DNA of 64,000 nucleotides, taken from positions 186,001 to 250,000 of the forward strand of contig JAEUBA010000002.1 of NCBI GenBank assembly GCA_018257865.1, given 5' to 3'. Every line of letters starts with the position of its first letter. Position 1 is the first letter of the stretch. Positions 38,589-49,811 of the stretch are shown piece by piece. Source of the DNA: Stereocaulon alpinum (taxonomy: Eukaryota > Ascomycota > Lecanoromycetes > Lecanorales > Stereocaulaceae). The translations under genes were made by a program, and so were the position numbers. Below the pieces are notes generated by a model. The model saw only the letters and a program-made list of their open reading frames with translations, had not been told where the DNA came from and did no database searches.

Positions 38589-40332
38589 GATTGGTCTGAG
38601 GTAAGTGTTTTGGTTGCCTTTGAACGAATGAGTGGCGAATGAAGGTCACTTGGTGCACAAAAGATGTTGACTTGTTGGAAGAGACGGAGTTAAACGCGCA
38701 GTTGAGGAAATGACCGTGGATATATAAGTAAGTCGAGGAGGATTGTTTGCGGCACAAGGTGAAAGGGTGAAAGCAAATGAACTTCAAGCGTAAAGAGCTC
38801 CGTGAGATCAGCCTCCTGGTCCTGGCAACACATCGTGATGCCGCGGTACGAGTTTCTCCTCTTCACACGGGTCCAAGCTCTCGTCCGGGATGGGCAAGTT
38901 ATTTCGAGCAGCTCGTTCATGATTGGTGGGGTAGTATGCGAACCGAGATCCTGCCCCCTTGCGCAGGAACCTCGGGGACTTGGGCATCACGTCTGGTGGG
39001 CAAATTGCAGTGAACCCGCCTGGCTTTAATGCTGTTAGGGTTAGTTCTCTCGCTGGGCGCAGATCCGGGGGAAACCCTTGGGGGCGGCTGAGCGAGCCTA
39101 TTTGACAGCCCGTCCCGGAGCTCGCTAAATTCAGAGATTTCGGCCGTTTGACTACCAATGTTTAATCGGCCATCATGACGCTAAACGATCCTCCGACGCT
39201 ATTGGCGAGACTACGAAGAAGCCCTAATTGCATGTTTTTCTGCCTCGACCACTACAGGCCATTGGATTGTTAGCCAGACAACTCGGAATCACTACTTTGC
39301 TGGCTTGCTGTACAGGCTTGGCTGTTTCCTCCAATCATCGCCGGCGTCGAGGGGTCTCAATAGCACCTGCTATGTCGAAGATCATGAAATGTATCTCATC
39401 AAAGGGAACTCTTCAACTCTTGTCAAGTGTAAAGCTTAACCCGCTTCCAGGCTCTCCAGCCCGTGACACGAAGAAACAAAAAGCCCAAGAGCCAAACTTC
39501 AAGACCGGCAGGTTAGGACATCAGATGAACGCGCCACGCCGTGCCAAGGCATCTGTGTACCTTGCCCCATGCTTTCGAGAGGGATTTCTCCGTCTGTGGC
39601 GATCTAAATGAGAGGGGCAGTTTGTCTAGGCCCTGATCCAATACATCGAGTATGCACTCTCATGACTTCAGCTGGTGTGGGAGCAAACCTGGTAGGCAGT
39701 TAAAGTTCAGGCACAACTCTGCCTCAGTTACTGCTGTAGCCTCCCTACCCCGTTTCATCATCACAGACTCAATATAAGGTACTGATCCTCACTTTCGTTA
39801 TGTATCGTTTCCGTAGCTAGGCTTCCATGGCTAGACATTTGATTGGCTCCCATCCCGCCCAATGAGGGGAGGTGCGGAGCGTCTACCGCATACAGCAACA
39901 CCTCCTGGCTAGGTTCTCCGATTGTTCAGTTCTACATACTTTCAGAGGATAGCAAAGGAAATTTGCCTCGGTATCCTTGTTTGGGTTTGAAGATCCGACA
40001 ACATGTGCGACCTGCATCTACAGAAGAGAATCTTTTGTATTCTATCCGAGGCTGTTGTTGTCCGAGAAGAGCATATCTTTCATAGTCGTTCCTGCCACTT
40101 TGTTACGATGTTGCCAATCGCGTTCAGTCCTTGAGGAAGCGGCGGTCGATTTGAGTCAATTGTTCGCTTTGGCGCAGAATACGAGGGGAACTATTCAAAC
40201 CTGGTTCATAGAGAAGGATACCGTCCTCGTTGTGCAGCATCAACGTCCATCTTCAAGGCTCCTACATAGCCACGAAAGCACTGCGCCAGGATCCAGAACA
40301 TCCACAAACGCGTAACAGGCGCGCATCCAAAC
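38589..40332. other. Intergenic, no supported gene
   Basis: 1.7 kb between the divergent CFEM and DUF3712 genes. Frames at about 39228-39611 and 39843-40315 have no ATG at the start or no motif. Nothing else seen. Confidence 0.4.
38721..38726 (-). promoter_or_regulatory. Possible TATA box of the CFEM gene
   Basis: TATATA about 135 bp upstream of the CFEM ATG. Position is reasonable but no further support. Confidence 0.25.
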
Positions 40333-41568
40333 ATGTCGTGGCGCGGCAAAGCAGAGGATATGGGTCACGTGGAAGAGATTGGGCCATCAGGAAAACATGG
40401 TCTTGGCCCAAAGCTCAAAGCACACCTCAGGAGATTTTGGTGGTTGCACTTGATACTATTCGTCGCTTGTACACTTATCCTGGTTTTGTGTTTGTCAGTC
40501 CTACCTCCTATCTCTTGCAAACCCATCACTGGCCCCAGATCGCACTCGCAATTGGTGGCGTAAACACTAACCCCATTCCAGACTTTATGTCGCCTTCCCA
40601 CACATATCACAACACAGCATCAACGACTCAACGCTTACCATTCAATCACTCGTGCTCTCGAACCCCACTCCCGAGTCATTCCACTTAGTCCAAACTTCCG
40701 TTGTTGGCAATGGCAGTCCCTACCATCCCAACCTCGACGCCTTCAATGCTTCTCTTTCGCTGGACGGCGCGGCCCCGTATGCTTATGTCGAAATTCCACA
40801 AATTCATGCCACCGCACAAGCTACTACTGTTGTCGATCAGGATGTTAAGATTACTGACCTTGATGCTTTCAATGCTTACAACGTTGCCGTATTGCAGAGT
40901 GAGAATGTAAAGCTCAAAGTTAAAGGGAAGACTGCTTTGCATGAGATGAGGTTTCCTACTACAACGGTCAACTATGATAAGTCTGTGACAATGAAGGGTT
41001 GGTATCTTCGAACTCCCTACAATCACATATCCACTAACATCCAATAACAAGGCCTCAATAAGCTCACAGGCTTCAACGTCACCAACTTCAGCATCGAGCT
41101 CACCCCCGAAGCAGACGGCACCAACATGATCGGAACAGTCTACATCCCCAACCCCACCGTCATGACCATCTCAATGGTAACTCCCCCTCATCCGCATCCA
41201 TCCCCTCTGCCCACCACTAACAACCATTCCCCCAGGGCAACGTAACATTCAACAACTACATAGCCAACACGCCCACCTTCATCGGCACCACAACCCTCAC
41301 AAACCTCACCCTCCACCCAGGCAACAACACCCTCCCCATGCGCTCCCAAATCGATCAGTCCCTCGTAATCACCCAACTCCTCCAAACCTTCAAAGACGGC
41401 ATGCTCCCCATCGACATTGTAGGAAATAGCAGCATCTATAACGGCCAACATCTACTCTACTTTGAAAAAGCGCTCGCGAGCGTTACGCAGCATATCACGC
41501 TGAACGCGGGCGCGGCGCTTAAGGCTGTGGGGTTCGATCTTAGTAAGGCGGGTGGGAGTCCGCCGTAG
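40333..41568 (+). CDS. DUF3712 single-pass membrane protein
   Basis: Exons 40333-40493, 40582-40997, 41052-41176, 41236-41568; 344 residues. A short basic cytosolic N-terminus is followed by one transmembrane helix (about 36-58, WLHLILFVACTLILVLCL) and a lumenal or extracellular domain rich in beta-strands and N-glycosylation sequons. The order of motifs (FNVTNFSIEL, GTVYIPNPTVMTISMGNVTF, LHPGNNTLPM, LHAL-type end) fits the fungal DUF3712 family of LEA14-like vacuolar or surface proteins. Function unknown. The intron between exons 1 and 2 interrupts the membrane helix coding region. Confidence 0.82.
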
Positions 41569-42397
41569 ATGGATGAGTGGGTGGATGGCGTGTAGGCGTT
41601 CCTTTTTTTCGTTCATAGCTTAGCTTAGCTTGCATGATAGGGGGGATGCGTATACGATCTGCAATGCAATGATGGGATAACGGCGCCTGGTCATGACTGG
41701 ACGTGAGAGTAGTCTCGTTTCGCTACCTCACACTCTACATATATACAGTACCAGCAAATCAAACTCACGTATCTACCTCACCTTACCTACCGCAAGCAAA
41801 ATCGACCCCTCTACTCAGAGCAATTTCGCACCCTCTCCCGAGCGCTATGTACGGCCCGGAACGCACGCCTACTGTAAAGCGGCTCGTCAACATCGGAAAA
41901 AGTTCATATATTTCCGGGTAAGGGTGCCCCATGAGCGAGCCCCACAGCTACTGTACTGGTGTCTTCCTAGGCTACCATCTACCGGGAAACAGGATTGTAG
42001 GCCTGGGAGGTACTGTATCTGAGTGTGGGGGTATTTCCGGGGCGGGCGTTTCAGGGGTTGTGTGGAAATTTTTTCTGATGGTGACGGGGTAGGTGGGTTT
42101 TGAGATTATATGACTTGGGTGGGTAGGTAGTATATGATGCGTTCCGTTCTGCAGGGTAGGGGTTTGATTGGTACCGCACTTGGGGTGTGAAATGTTAGTT
42201 GTTGGGATGGAGACGGTGCATTGTAGATGTACTGCGATGTGAGTTTCGCGGAGTATGTATGTATGTAAGGCTTTTCTTCTTAGGCAACTCCAATGTCCAC
42301 TTCCCGAACAGGACTACATATTCTTTAATTGGAGAAGCCAGTTGTTCTTCCAGATCCGGTTTTCCCACCATGTTAAGTCGTCTCAAGAAGACGAAGT
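41569..42397. other. Intergenic, convergent 3' region
   Basis: 829 bp between the DUF3712 and NLR stops. No gene seen. Confidence 0.4.
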
Positions 42398-42421
42398 CTA
42401 TTGCTCCTGCAAAGCTCCTTG

Positions 42422-42694
42422 ACCATCGTTATCATTCTCAATACCCTCTTCAGCCTTCTGACCGTGATTACCATTTCCGACATCCCCTTCAGGATTCTGA
42501 CCATCAGTATCATTTTCAACCCCTGCTTTAGCATCCTGACCATCATTACCATTTCCGACCTTGTCTGCAGCATCTTGATTACACTCATCATCCCCGACAT
42601 CCCCTTCAGGATTCTGACCATCATTACCATTTCCGACCTCGTCTGCAGTGTCTTGATCTTCCTCATTGTTTCCATCATCCCCTTTAGGATTCCG
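42422..42694 (-). repeat. 39-bp minisatellite coding a 13-residue acidic repeat
   Basis: Seven tandem 39-bp units at the 3' end of the NLR. Each encodes 13 residues of the pattern Q-[ND]-x-x-x-[GD]-[VID]-x-[ND]-x-[NDE]-x-[GND], for example QNPEGDVGNGNHG and QDAADKVGNGNDG. Units are imperfect; two alternate types (NPEGDVG and DAADKVGNG) suggest a higher-order pair. The unit length is a multiple of three, so all frames stay open through it. Confidence 0.85.
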
Positions 42695-45600
42695 ACCATC
42701 ATCATTATACCGAAACACCACTTCAACATCATGACCATGCTCATCACCTCCGACCCCATCTTCAGCATCCTCCACCCGCGCAGAATCAACCGGACGTCGG
42801 TAGCGTAGAATAAGCATACCAGGCTCCGGACCCTCCGAGACATGTTCATTCAGAAAATGCTGATAGTTGGTCCGAACTTGTACCACAAGCGAATCCGTCT
42901 CGTCGAAATGTTCCCTCGCCAGATTAGAAGCAGCCTGGAAAGCCTCGAGGGCCTCCAAACACATGTTCCGCCTCTCATAGCCAATGCCGAGATTATTCCA
43001 GGCCACTAGCGCCATCTTACTGTCAGGCTCGGCGTTCTCAATGACGCTGCGTAAAAGGCTGATTCCTTCGGCGGTGCTGCTTCCAGTGGCAACGGCTAGG
43101 AGGCCCATGCTAGAGAGCGTCAATTCGTCTTTCGGTCCAAGTAGCTTCTGCGCGTCCGCAACAAGCGGTCTAAGTATGTCCCTGGCTTCCGTGTTTCTCT
43201 TCTGGTGGAGATACTCCTCGGCAAGGTTGTTCACTAACCATAGGCTGCTGCTATCGTTTTTGTCGCGCCATCTCGCTCCGAGCTCCATACCTTGCGTGCG
43301 GCATCCTAGCTTGGACATAACGATACTGAGAAGCTGTACGCGAGTTTGGAAAGCTTTGGAGCCGCCAATGCGCTGTTCGTCTTGACGATGCAGTATGTTC
43401 TCGACCCACTCGACTGGCTCAAGTTCATGGTTTATGCCATGTATGCTCATGATTGCACTTAGAGCCATTCGTTCATATCTGGAAAGACCTTTGTTGTTTG
43501 GCCTTCCATCATCGCCATAATGCTGCAGAATTTTCCACTGTAAGTCCTCTACCTCTTTCTCTCTGTGGAGGTGACAGAGTATGGTAGCGAGGTGCTGCAT
43601 AGATCTACATGTGTTCTCGTCCAGGGCCGAGGACAATGTCTGCTTTGAAGCCAGGGATTTCTGTGCAATTGCCTCTGCTTCGTGGTGTTTGCCTTGCACA
43701 TCAAGGACTATTGCTAGTTCAGCTTGCAGATTCAATAGCATGTAGGATGTTTGCGGAAATGCTTCGCCATCGATTTGTGCCTGGCGGAGCTCCCTTTCCG
43801 CTAAGGCATAGTCTTTCTGCAGGTAGAACTGCCTTGCTGATAACTTCGCAGTCGCTAAACGGTCTGGATGGCCGACGGGAAAGAGCCTTTTCTCGACCTC
43901 GTCTACGCGATCGATCAACCCTCTTGCCTCGGAGAATTTGCCCTGTTCCCCCAAGTAAGAGGCGAGGTTTTTCATGCTGTACAAGGTCATTTGATTAGCA
44001 GGACCTACGATTTCCAGTAGCCGCTCTACTACCGTACGGCCCATCAACTCCGCCTCCTCGTAGTTCCCACTTCTACTTAGTGCCAGTGCACGGTTGTTCA
44101 TGATCGGTAACGTGTCTTTGTGACCTTCGCCACGACTGGAGATTACTGCGTTGTATGCGATCTCCTGCATTTCTTCTGCTTCTTCCTCTCTACCCTTACA
44201 TGTCAGAATGCGAGCCAACCAATTCGGAACGTTAATTCGTAAATCCTCCCACTCCGTTGTATGAGGTGCAGAAGATTCGAGATATTGCCAGATGCGTCGA
44301 CATCTAGCCTCAGCTTCGTTCAATTTCTTCTGCTTTAGGAGGCTCTGCAAGAGATTGCATTGGTACAAGAGCGTCTTAGGATCATTTGGTCCCCACCCAG
44401 CAATAGCAAAATCGATAGCTTCGCTATGGAGCGCTGCGGCCTCTTCCAGGCGAAATTGTATATCTAGACAGCTAGCCACACGTGTAAGTATCACCACAAG
44501 TGCAGTGACTCCCAGTTCCGATATAGGCCTCGATGTGTCAATCACTCTTTGCGCATGTGGAAGCAACAGATTGCCCAGCGGCCACTGCTCAACATTATCC
44601 CATAGGTCTTCGGGGAACACATGTTCGAATACAATTATAGCGACGCGGAGCCAATGTGTCAGCTCGTCATGCTGCTTCATCCAGGCCTGTAAGGCGGTGT
44701 CAACAAGGTGGTGTATTTCTAGGTACTCATTGTCGGCTTCCAAACTGACTGAACAGAACGCTAAGAGCTGATTGAGTGCTTCATCCACCTTTAGCTCATC
44801 TTCATCTAGTACACATACCAAGGATCTAGGAATGCGTTGGCGGTCGAGAACACCCAGGAAAGAAAGAACCCCAGTCGTAAACGTGTTGCGGGACTTGAGA
44901 TGTTCAAACGATATCTACCGGGTTGTGATGACCCCGTTGGGAATGTCAGAATCCCTTCGTGAGTCATAGCTCGCCTTGCCAAGAAGACGTTGCTGTAGGT
45001 CTTCACTTTCATGGAACATATTACAATACCTGGAGACAGTCATGAGTTCGTTGGCTTCGATATAAGCGCATGCTTGCGTGAGTGCTAGTGGTATGTGTTC
45101 TAGCGTAGCAGCGAATGAATTTAGCTCAGCGTCATCATATTTCTCTTGAGATAGTTTAGTGCGAACAAGAACCAGCGAATTTTTGGGCTTTAGTTCTTCA
45201 ACCTTGATGATGTTCCCAGGTTGATTCCCCACTAGCTGGAGCGCTATTTTCTTGTCCCTTGAAGTAATTAAGACATAGCCGTTGGGAGTCTGAGGTATGT
45301 GTTCAGAAAGCGGGCGCACTGCTCGTGGTTCCGAAGGATCAGGGCCACTCAAATCGGTCCCCATGTCATAGAAATATTGACCCTTATCATCGGCACTATC
45401 CACTATCATCAACCAAGGAACCACGCTTTCGATCATCCACTCCTTCACCAGGGTCAGGATGTCAACTTGTGGATCATCATGTCCTTCAGTCTTCAGTCCT
45501 TTTGCGATCAACCGATATGACTGCTCGAAGCGTCGAGCACTGGCTCCTCGGACCCAAAACACATTCAAATGTGGCCGTAGCCTTAGGTATTCGTAGGCAA

Positions 45601-45695
45601 ATTCGATTGCAATGCTTGATTTTCTGAAAAGATACATTAGCAAGTTATTGCCTATGGAAGCCATCTTCGCGTACCCAATACCACCGAGGCCGTAC

Positions 45696-45723
45696 AAGGC
45701 GACCCGAGTAAGGCGACCCGAGT
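45696..45723 (-). repeat. Exact 14-bp tandem duplication in the NLR
   Basis: The plus-strand 14-mer aaggcgacccgagt occurs twice with no spacer. One copy would keep the upstream HIPYSPDPGFAGR frame continuous into RVALYGLGGIGKS; two copies shift it by +2. Confidence 0.95.
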
Positions 45724-47043
45724 ATGTCCATCGCGCATCAAAAACGCGCTGTGAGGGTCTTCGAGAATTGCCGTGCGGCCAGCAAATCCCGGATCTGGGG
45801 AATAGGGTATGTGCTGGAGAGTTGATATGCTTGCTGTATACCATGGCAGGTAGTTAGAAGAGCATGCGCTTCCATTGATTGAACCCTCTTACATACCACT
45901 AGGGGTTGAAGCTAAGGTCACTAGAGCAGACTTAATGTTACAGTACTGTTGATCGTCCTCACCATGAAACTTGCAAACCATGTGATAATCAGCACCAAGT
46001 ATGCTGAGAACTGTTTCGCGGTCCCCAAGGTTGAGGCGGGCAGAAGGCCGAGGTACAATCTTTACTCGTTATTATCGTGTAAAAGGAAATGAGGTTGAGC
46101 TTTGGCCTACCAAGGTGTATGCGTTAGTATATGGAATGCGAGTCTTGTCGGATTCAATGACTGTCACAATCTTGAAATGCGTAAGGAAACCAAAGGATCT
46201 AGAGATCTCTTGTAGAGTCACCGAATCACGCTCAAGTGTCTTCAAGTTATTGGTGTTCAGCGTCGTTATCGAATTTGCAATATTTGCAATGGTGGAAGCA
46301 AGTTTTGCGGCATCAGCTCCATCATGAGGTGTGCCCATGAACATGATGCCATTTGTTGAACGCAGAAGGCTCTGGTACTTTTCTTCTTCGCGAGCCATAA
46401 TTAAAGCCTAGTGCAATGCTTTCAATCCTGCAATCAATGCATCCAGCCTAGTCACATACCTTCTTAATGACTAGGCCGCCGAAGCTGTGGCCTATGAAGA
46501 TGATACGGCGAGCCTGAAGCTATGGCAACGTCAGCGGTGATGATCTCACACACCGAGCCAGGGGGAGTACCGTCTTAGAGTTTCTTACTGCCTGAATTTC
46601 GAACAAGAGATTCTCTGCGTTGTCCATCATGTGTAAAGTACTCCTATTTTTATATATTTTGGCATCATATCCGTACGACATTATACGACTTATATGCATT
46701 GTGGAAGGAAGTAAATCTTGAAGCCACATGATGCCCGATTCTGGATGTCGCCACGTGGAGAAAGCACCACCTCCCAAGCCATGGACGGCAATGATACTGT
46801 GTGGAGAGGATGAGTAACCCTGTGACGGGATGTTTTGCATGCATAAGTTCTGGCATACTCAACAGGCTCTAAGCAAACGGCATTTTCCTCTCCATCCCGC
46901 GCCAACGATGACTCTGCTTCATTCTTTGTACCATCATAGAGTAAGTGCAAACCAAAAGCGTCCTGAGGCTCTGCTGCATCACTGTCCGTCTCCGCGGCCT
47001 TGTGCCCAGGGACTAGCGATAACATGCGCTCCTTGAAACCCAT

Positions 47044-48302
47044 TGTCTTAGATAGCTCTGGTAGGCTACATCAAGTGCAAAATCGACGACTGCATTGACT
47101 GCACCTTGTTGTGAATGATGCCTCGACGATGGAAGAATCCAGCTGAATCTGTCAGAAGATGGCTGCCTCAAAAGACCCTTGACTAAACAGAAAGGGGAAG
47201 GCGCTGTGGGGGCTGTATTTATAACGCGGGTTACTTTCCTACCCAACCACGCATTAACATCATCCTACCACTATCGTCGTAATGCAAGACTCGATAGACA
47301 TAAAGACGGCTCCGATGATATTATTCACTTTGACGATTGTCTTAACTCATTGAGTACAAATCGCAATTCACAATCTTTGAAGCCTGCGCGACTACCGTCA
47401 ATAGCACTAGACCTTACCTTTTCCACCAGTGAAACCCTATTCCTTCCTACCTCTCCAAGCTAACCTACAGACCCTGCCCCCAACCTATAGACCTCTCCCC
47501 TCCCTACCATCCCTAACCTTTCCAACTTCCCTACTCTACCATCCCCGCCCCACCAGCCCCTTTCCCGCCCTATATATAAGAACCCTCACCTCACCTCACC
47601 TCAAAACCCGCTTCCAATTTCCAATTCCGGATTTAGAAGCGTGCCCTCCCACCGTAAACCGTCGTAGCTATTCCATCTCATTAGATACAGATACAGATGC
47701 CATTACGGAAGGAAGAAGAGGGGGCGGGGGTCCCTATGTTTTATTCTAAGTTATGTGGTAGTGTGGTGGGGAGGTGGGATATGTGATGTTAGGAACGCGC
47801 GTGAGATGGATAGTGTAGGGTATAGTAGGTAGGGTAGGGTAGCTTAACATAGAGGTGAGGATTACGGGTTAGGTAGTATAGGATATAGGGGGTATAGATT
47901 TTTAAGGGCGTCGAGGCGAGAGGGAGGGGAATGGTAATAAGGAGGTGAGATAGGTAGTTGATATTTGATATATAGATAGGTTGGGGGAATGTGGAGGTGG
48001 GGCTGGCGAGAGGGGCGGAGAGGGGGAAGGAGGATGAGACGTCAAGGGTAGAGGGTGCTAAAGGGGCGCAACGGATGAAAGGGGAGTGAGAAGAGAGGGT
48101 GAGAGAGCTCAAGGTGGGTGGTGAGGTTGGAGAGACGAGTTAGACGAGATATAGTTGTTGTCGGCGATGATTATAGACGAAGAATAACTGATGCGAAATA
48201 TAGATCTTGACGAGCTTAGCCATTGATTTCCTGATGATTTACCTGCGAAGTTGTTGACACTTTACAAACATGGCGATCCAGAGCCTCGAAGAGTGACGCC
48301 GA
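47044..48302. other. Strand-asymmetric low-complexity intergenic DNA
   Basis: No gene seen. About 47400-47650 is pyrimidine-rich on the plus strand (for example ccccaacctatagacctctc), and about 47690-48120 turns purine/T-rich and almost C-free (for example gtaggtagggtagggtag). A short CTCAC repeat lies near 47585-47604. This is the upstream side of the broken NLR. Confidence 0.5.
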
Positions 48303-49811
48303 TTAAGAACTTTCTATTCCCCTTATTCCATCCTTTACCTCCAATCGAAACTCCAAGACGGTCATTCCCTCGATCATAATATAGGCCGACGCAATCCTTT
48401 CCGGTCCATGATCACATGAAAGTGCATATACAGCTGCCACCACTATAACTGCCTGCCGTCGGGTGCACTTTTGTGGTGAAGCGAACCCAATATCAATAAA
48501 GGAAATCACAACATTCCCTGCGGTGAATTCTTGAGTGTGAATAGGGTCTGACGGATTGAACCCCGAGCGTCTGACGATTGTCCCTATTTCAAAGATACTT
48601 GTTAGTGCCAGCGGTTGATTGGCGATAGCCGTATTGTCGTATTCAATGAAAGTCATTGAGAGGCGGCTTTCGATGTCGACATGAAACGGCACTGGTGGCC
48701 ATTCCTTTCCGGTGAAGGTCGTCATATTGCTGTGAGGGATGGCCATTGAGACTTTCGAGGGCAAACTTCTTTTCATAGTCTGCCCATCCTGCAATTCAAT
48801 ACCTACTTTGAAAGAAAACATAGCCCGCAGAGACCCGTCAAACCTAATTTCCGCCATCTCAATCTCTTTCGGCCCGAATGTATAGAAAAGCGCTCTCACG
48901 TGCGCAATCACCAATGCTGCTTGTGTTCTACTAAAGCGCCTCATGGCCGGTGGATTAGGTGCATCAAAAAAAGCTGCGAGTATGCCTATGGCAACAGTTC
49001 GTCGCGTAAAAGGCTCGCTTCCTTTGCCCTCAGCGCGTATACCTTCTTCCATACTGGCGAGAGCGTCTAAGATGTCTGATTTGTCAATTATACGGATAAA
49101 TTGGCCATATCCGAGTATAGTCAAACTGATTGGTGGATGTCCGCTAAATTCCGAATAGAAGGGAACTGGTGGCCATGGAGCATCACCGTCAGAGGTTGCG
49201 TTGGTGTACGGGATAGCCAATGCTGATGCATTTGACTGGATCTCCCTTTTTGAAGTCTCTACTCCAATACTTCTGGCAATTACCAAAGAAAATCTAATTG
49301 CCGGGAGGTTATCTATTAGTATATCTGCCGAGGAAATAGCTTTCGGTCCATAGCTCCACGTTAACGTCCGTAATCGATGAATCCACAATCTTGCCATCTG
49401 CCTATTGAATGGCTTCAAGGGTGGAACTGGGTACGGTGAATCAGGATGATCAAATTTGGTCGTAACAACACCCCAGGTGACAGTTTGAGGTTGGAAGGGG
49501 TCGCTATCTCCACCATCGGATTGAATCTTTGTTTCAATCTCCGCAAGAGCGTTGAGGACACGGTCTTGCCAAGCCACAACCTTGACATCAGAATATTCGA
49601 GTATGTCCCCTGTCAGTCCTGGTACGACGATGAACCAGTAGGGCGCCGATGGCCATCCATATGCAGTGACAACGGTAGGTTTTCCATACAAAGTAGAGAG
49701 TGTCGATTCATTCAAGAGGGGACTTGGTATTGAAGGGCTGATTGATATGGTTGGTGTAGCTGGTATAGCTGCGGCGGCTAATAAGATCAAACAGTATATC
49801 AGGATTACCAT
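48303..49811 (-). CDS. Secreted protein of three internal ~150-residue repeats
   Basis: Single exon, 502 residues, function not recognised. A hydrophobic N-terminus (MVILIYCLILLAAAAIPA) looks like a signal peptide. Three homologous units follow at about 52-212, 213-370 and 371-502. Shared landmarks: a WPxxP start; a segment ending in D-x-x-L-x-A-L-A-x-[IM]-E; G-x-x-SDPF or SEPF; a strand ending KFD or FFD-x-P; FxRxQAxLxIxxVRAL; [FY]GPKxI and a closing strand such as IRFDG. The third unit is the most diverged. It resembles fungal secreted proteins of unknown function, but I cannot name a family. Low sequon density and no GPI signal are visible. Confidence 0.7.
   Translation of the reverse strand: MVILIYCLILLAAAAIPATPTISISPSIPSPLLNESTLSTLYGKPTVVTAYGWPSAPYWFIVVPGLTGDILEYSDVKVVAWQDRVLNALAEIETKIQSDGGDSDPFQPQTVTWGVVTTKFDHPDSPYPVPPLKPFNRQMARLWIHRLRTLTWSYGPKAISSADILIDNLPAIRFSLVIARSIGVETSKREIQSNASALAIPYTNATSDGDAPWPPVPFYSEFSGHPPISLTILGYGQFIRIIDKSDILDALASMEEGIRAEGKGSEPFTRRTVAIGILAAFFDAPNPPAMRRFSRTQAALVIAHVRALFYTFGPKEIEMAEIRFDGSLRAMFSFKVGIELQDGQTMKRSLPSKVSMAIPHSNMTTFTGKEWPPVPFHVDIESRLSMTFIEYDNTAIANQPLALTSIFEIGTIVRRSGFNPSDPIHTQEFTAGNVVISFIDIGFASPQKCTRRQAVIVVAAVYALSCDHGPERIASAYIMIEGMTVLEFRLEVKDGIRGIESS

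Larger units (their letters stand above)
42398..47043 (-). pseudogene. Disrupted NLR: SesB-like hydrolase / NB-ARC / TPR
   Basis: Seven exons fit: 46859-47043, 46589-46796, 46460-46519, 46111-46407, 45897-46059, 45675-45833, 42398-45623. Exons 1-5 encode a SesB-type alpha/beta hydrolase: IIAVHGLGGGAFSTW, GHSFGGLVIKKA (nucleophile Ser), GTPHDGADAAKL. Exons 6-7 encode the NB-ARC: FAGRTAIL, Walker A GLGGIGKSS (split by intron 45624-45674), Walker B-like WLMIVDSADD, ITSRDK, LEHIPLALTQACAYI. About ten kinesin-light-chain-type TPRs and an acidic 13-residue repeat tail follow. Two lesions: an exact 14-bp duplication at 45696-45723 shifts the frame just before Walker A, and TAG at 44915-44917 replaces an expected Trp. 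All else is open, so the loss is probably recent. Intact relatives act as intracellular self/non-self sensors. Confidence 0.8.

Noticed and set aside
39228..39611. Plus-strand 127-residue frame between the CFEM and DUF3712 genes
   Set aside because: Begins at a TTG, has no motif and no supporting splice sites.
42401..42808. Plus-strand 135-residue hydrophobic frame, like a membrane protein
   Set aside because: It is the antisense of the 39-bp NLR minisatellite; a unit length divisible by three keeps every frame open, and Asn/Asp codons read backwards give Ile/Val/Leu.
47815..47842. Telomere-like tagggtaggg run
   Set aside because: It is not a TTAGGG array, is only a few units long, and sits in a broader G-rich skewed block with genes on both sides.
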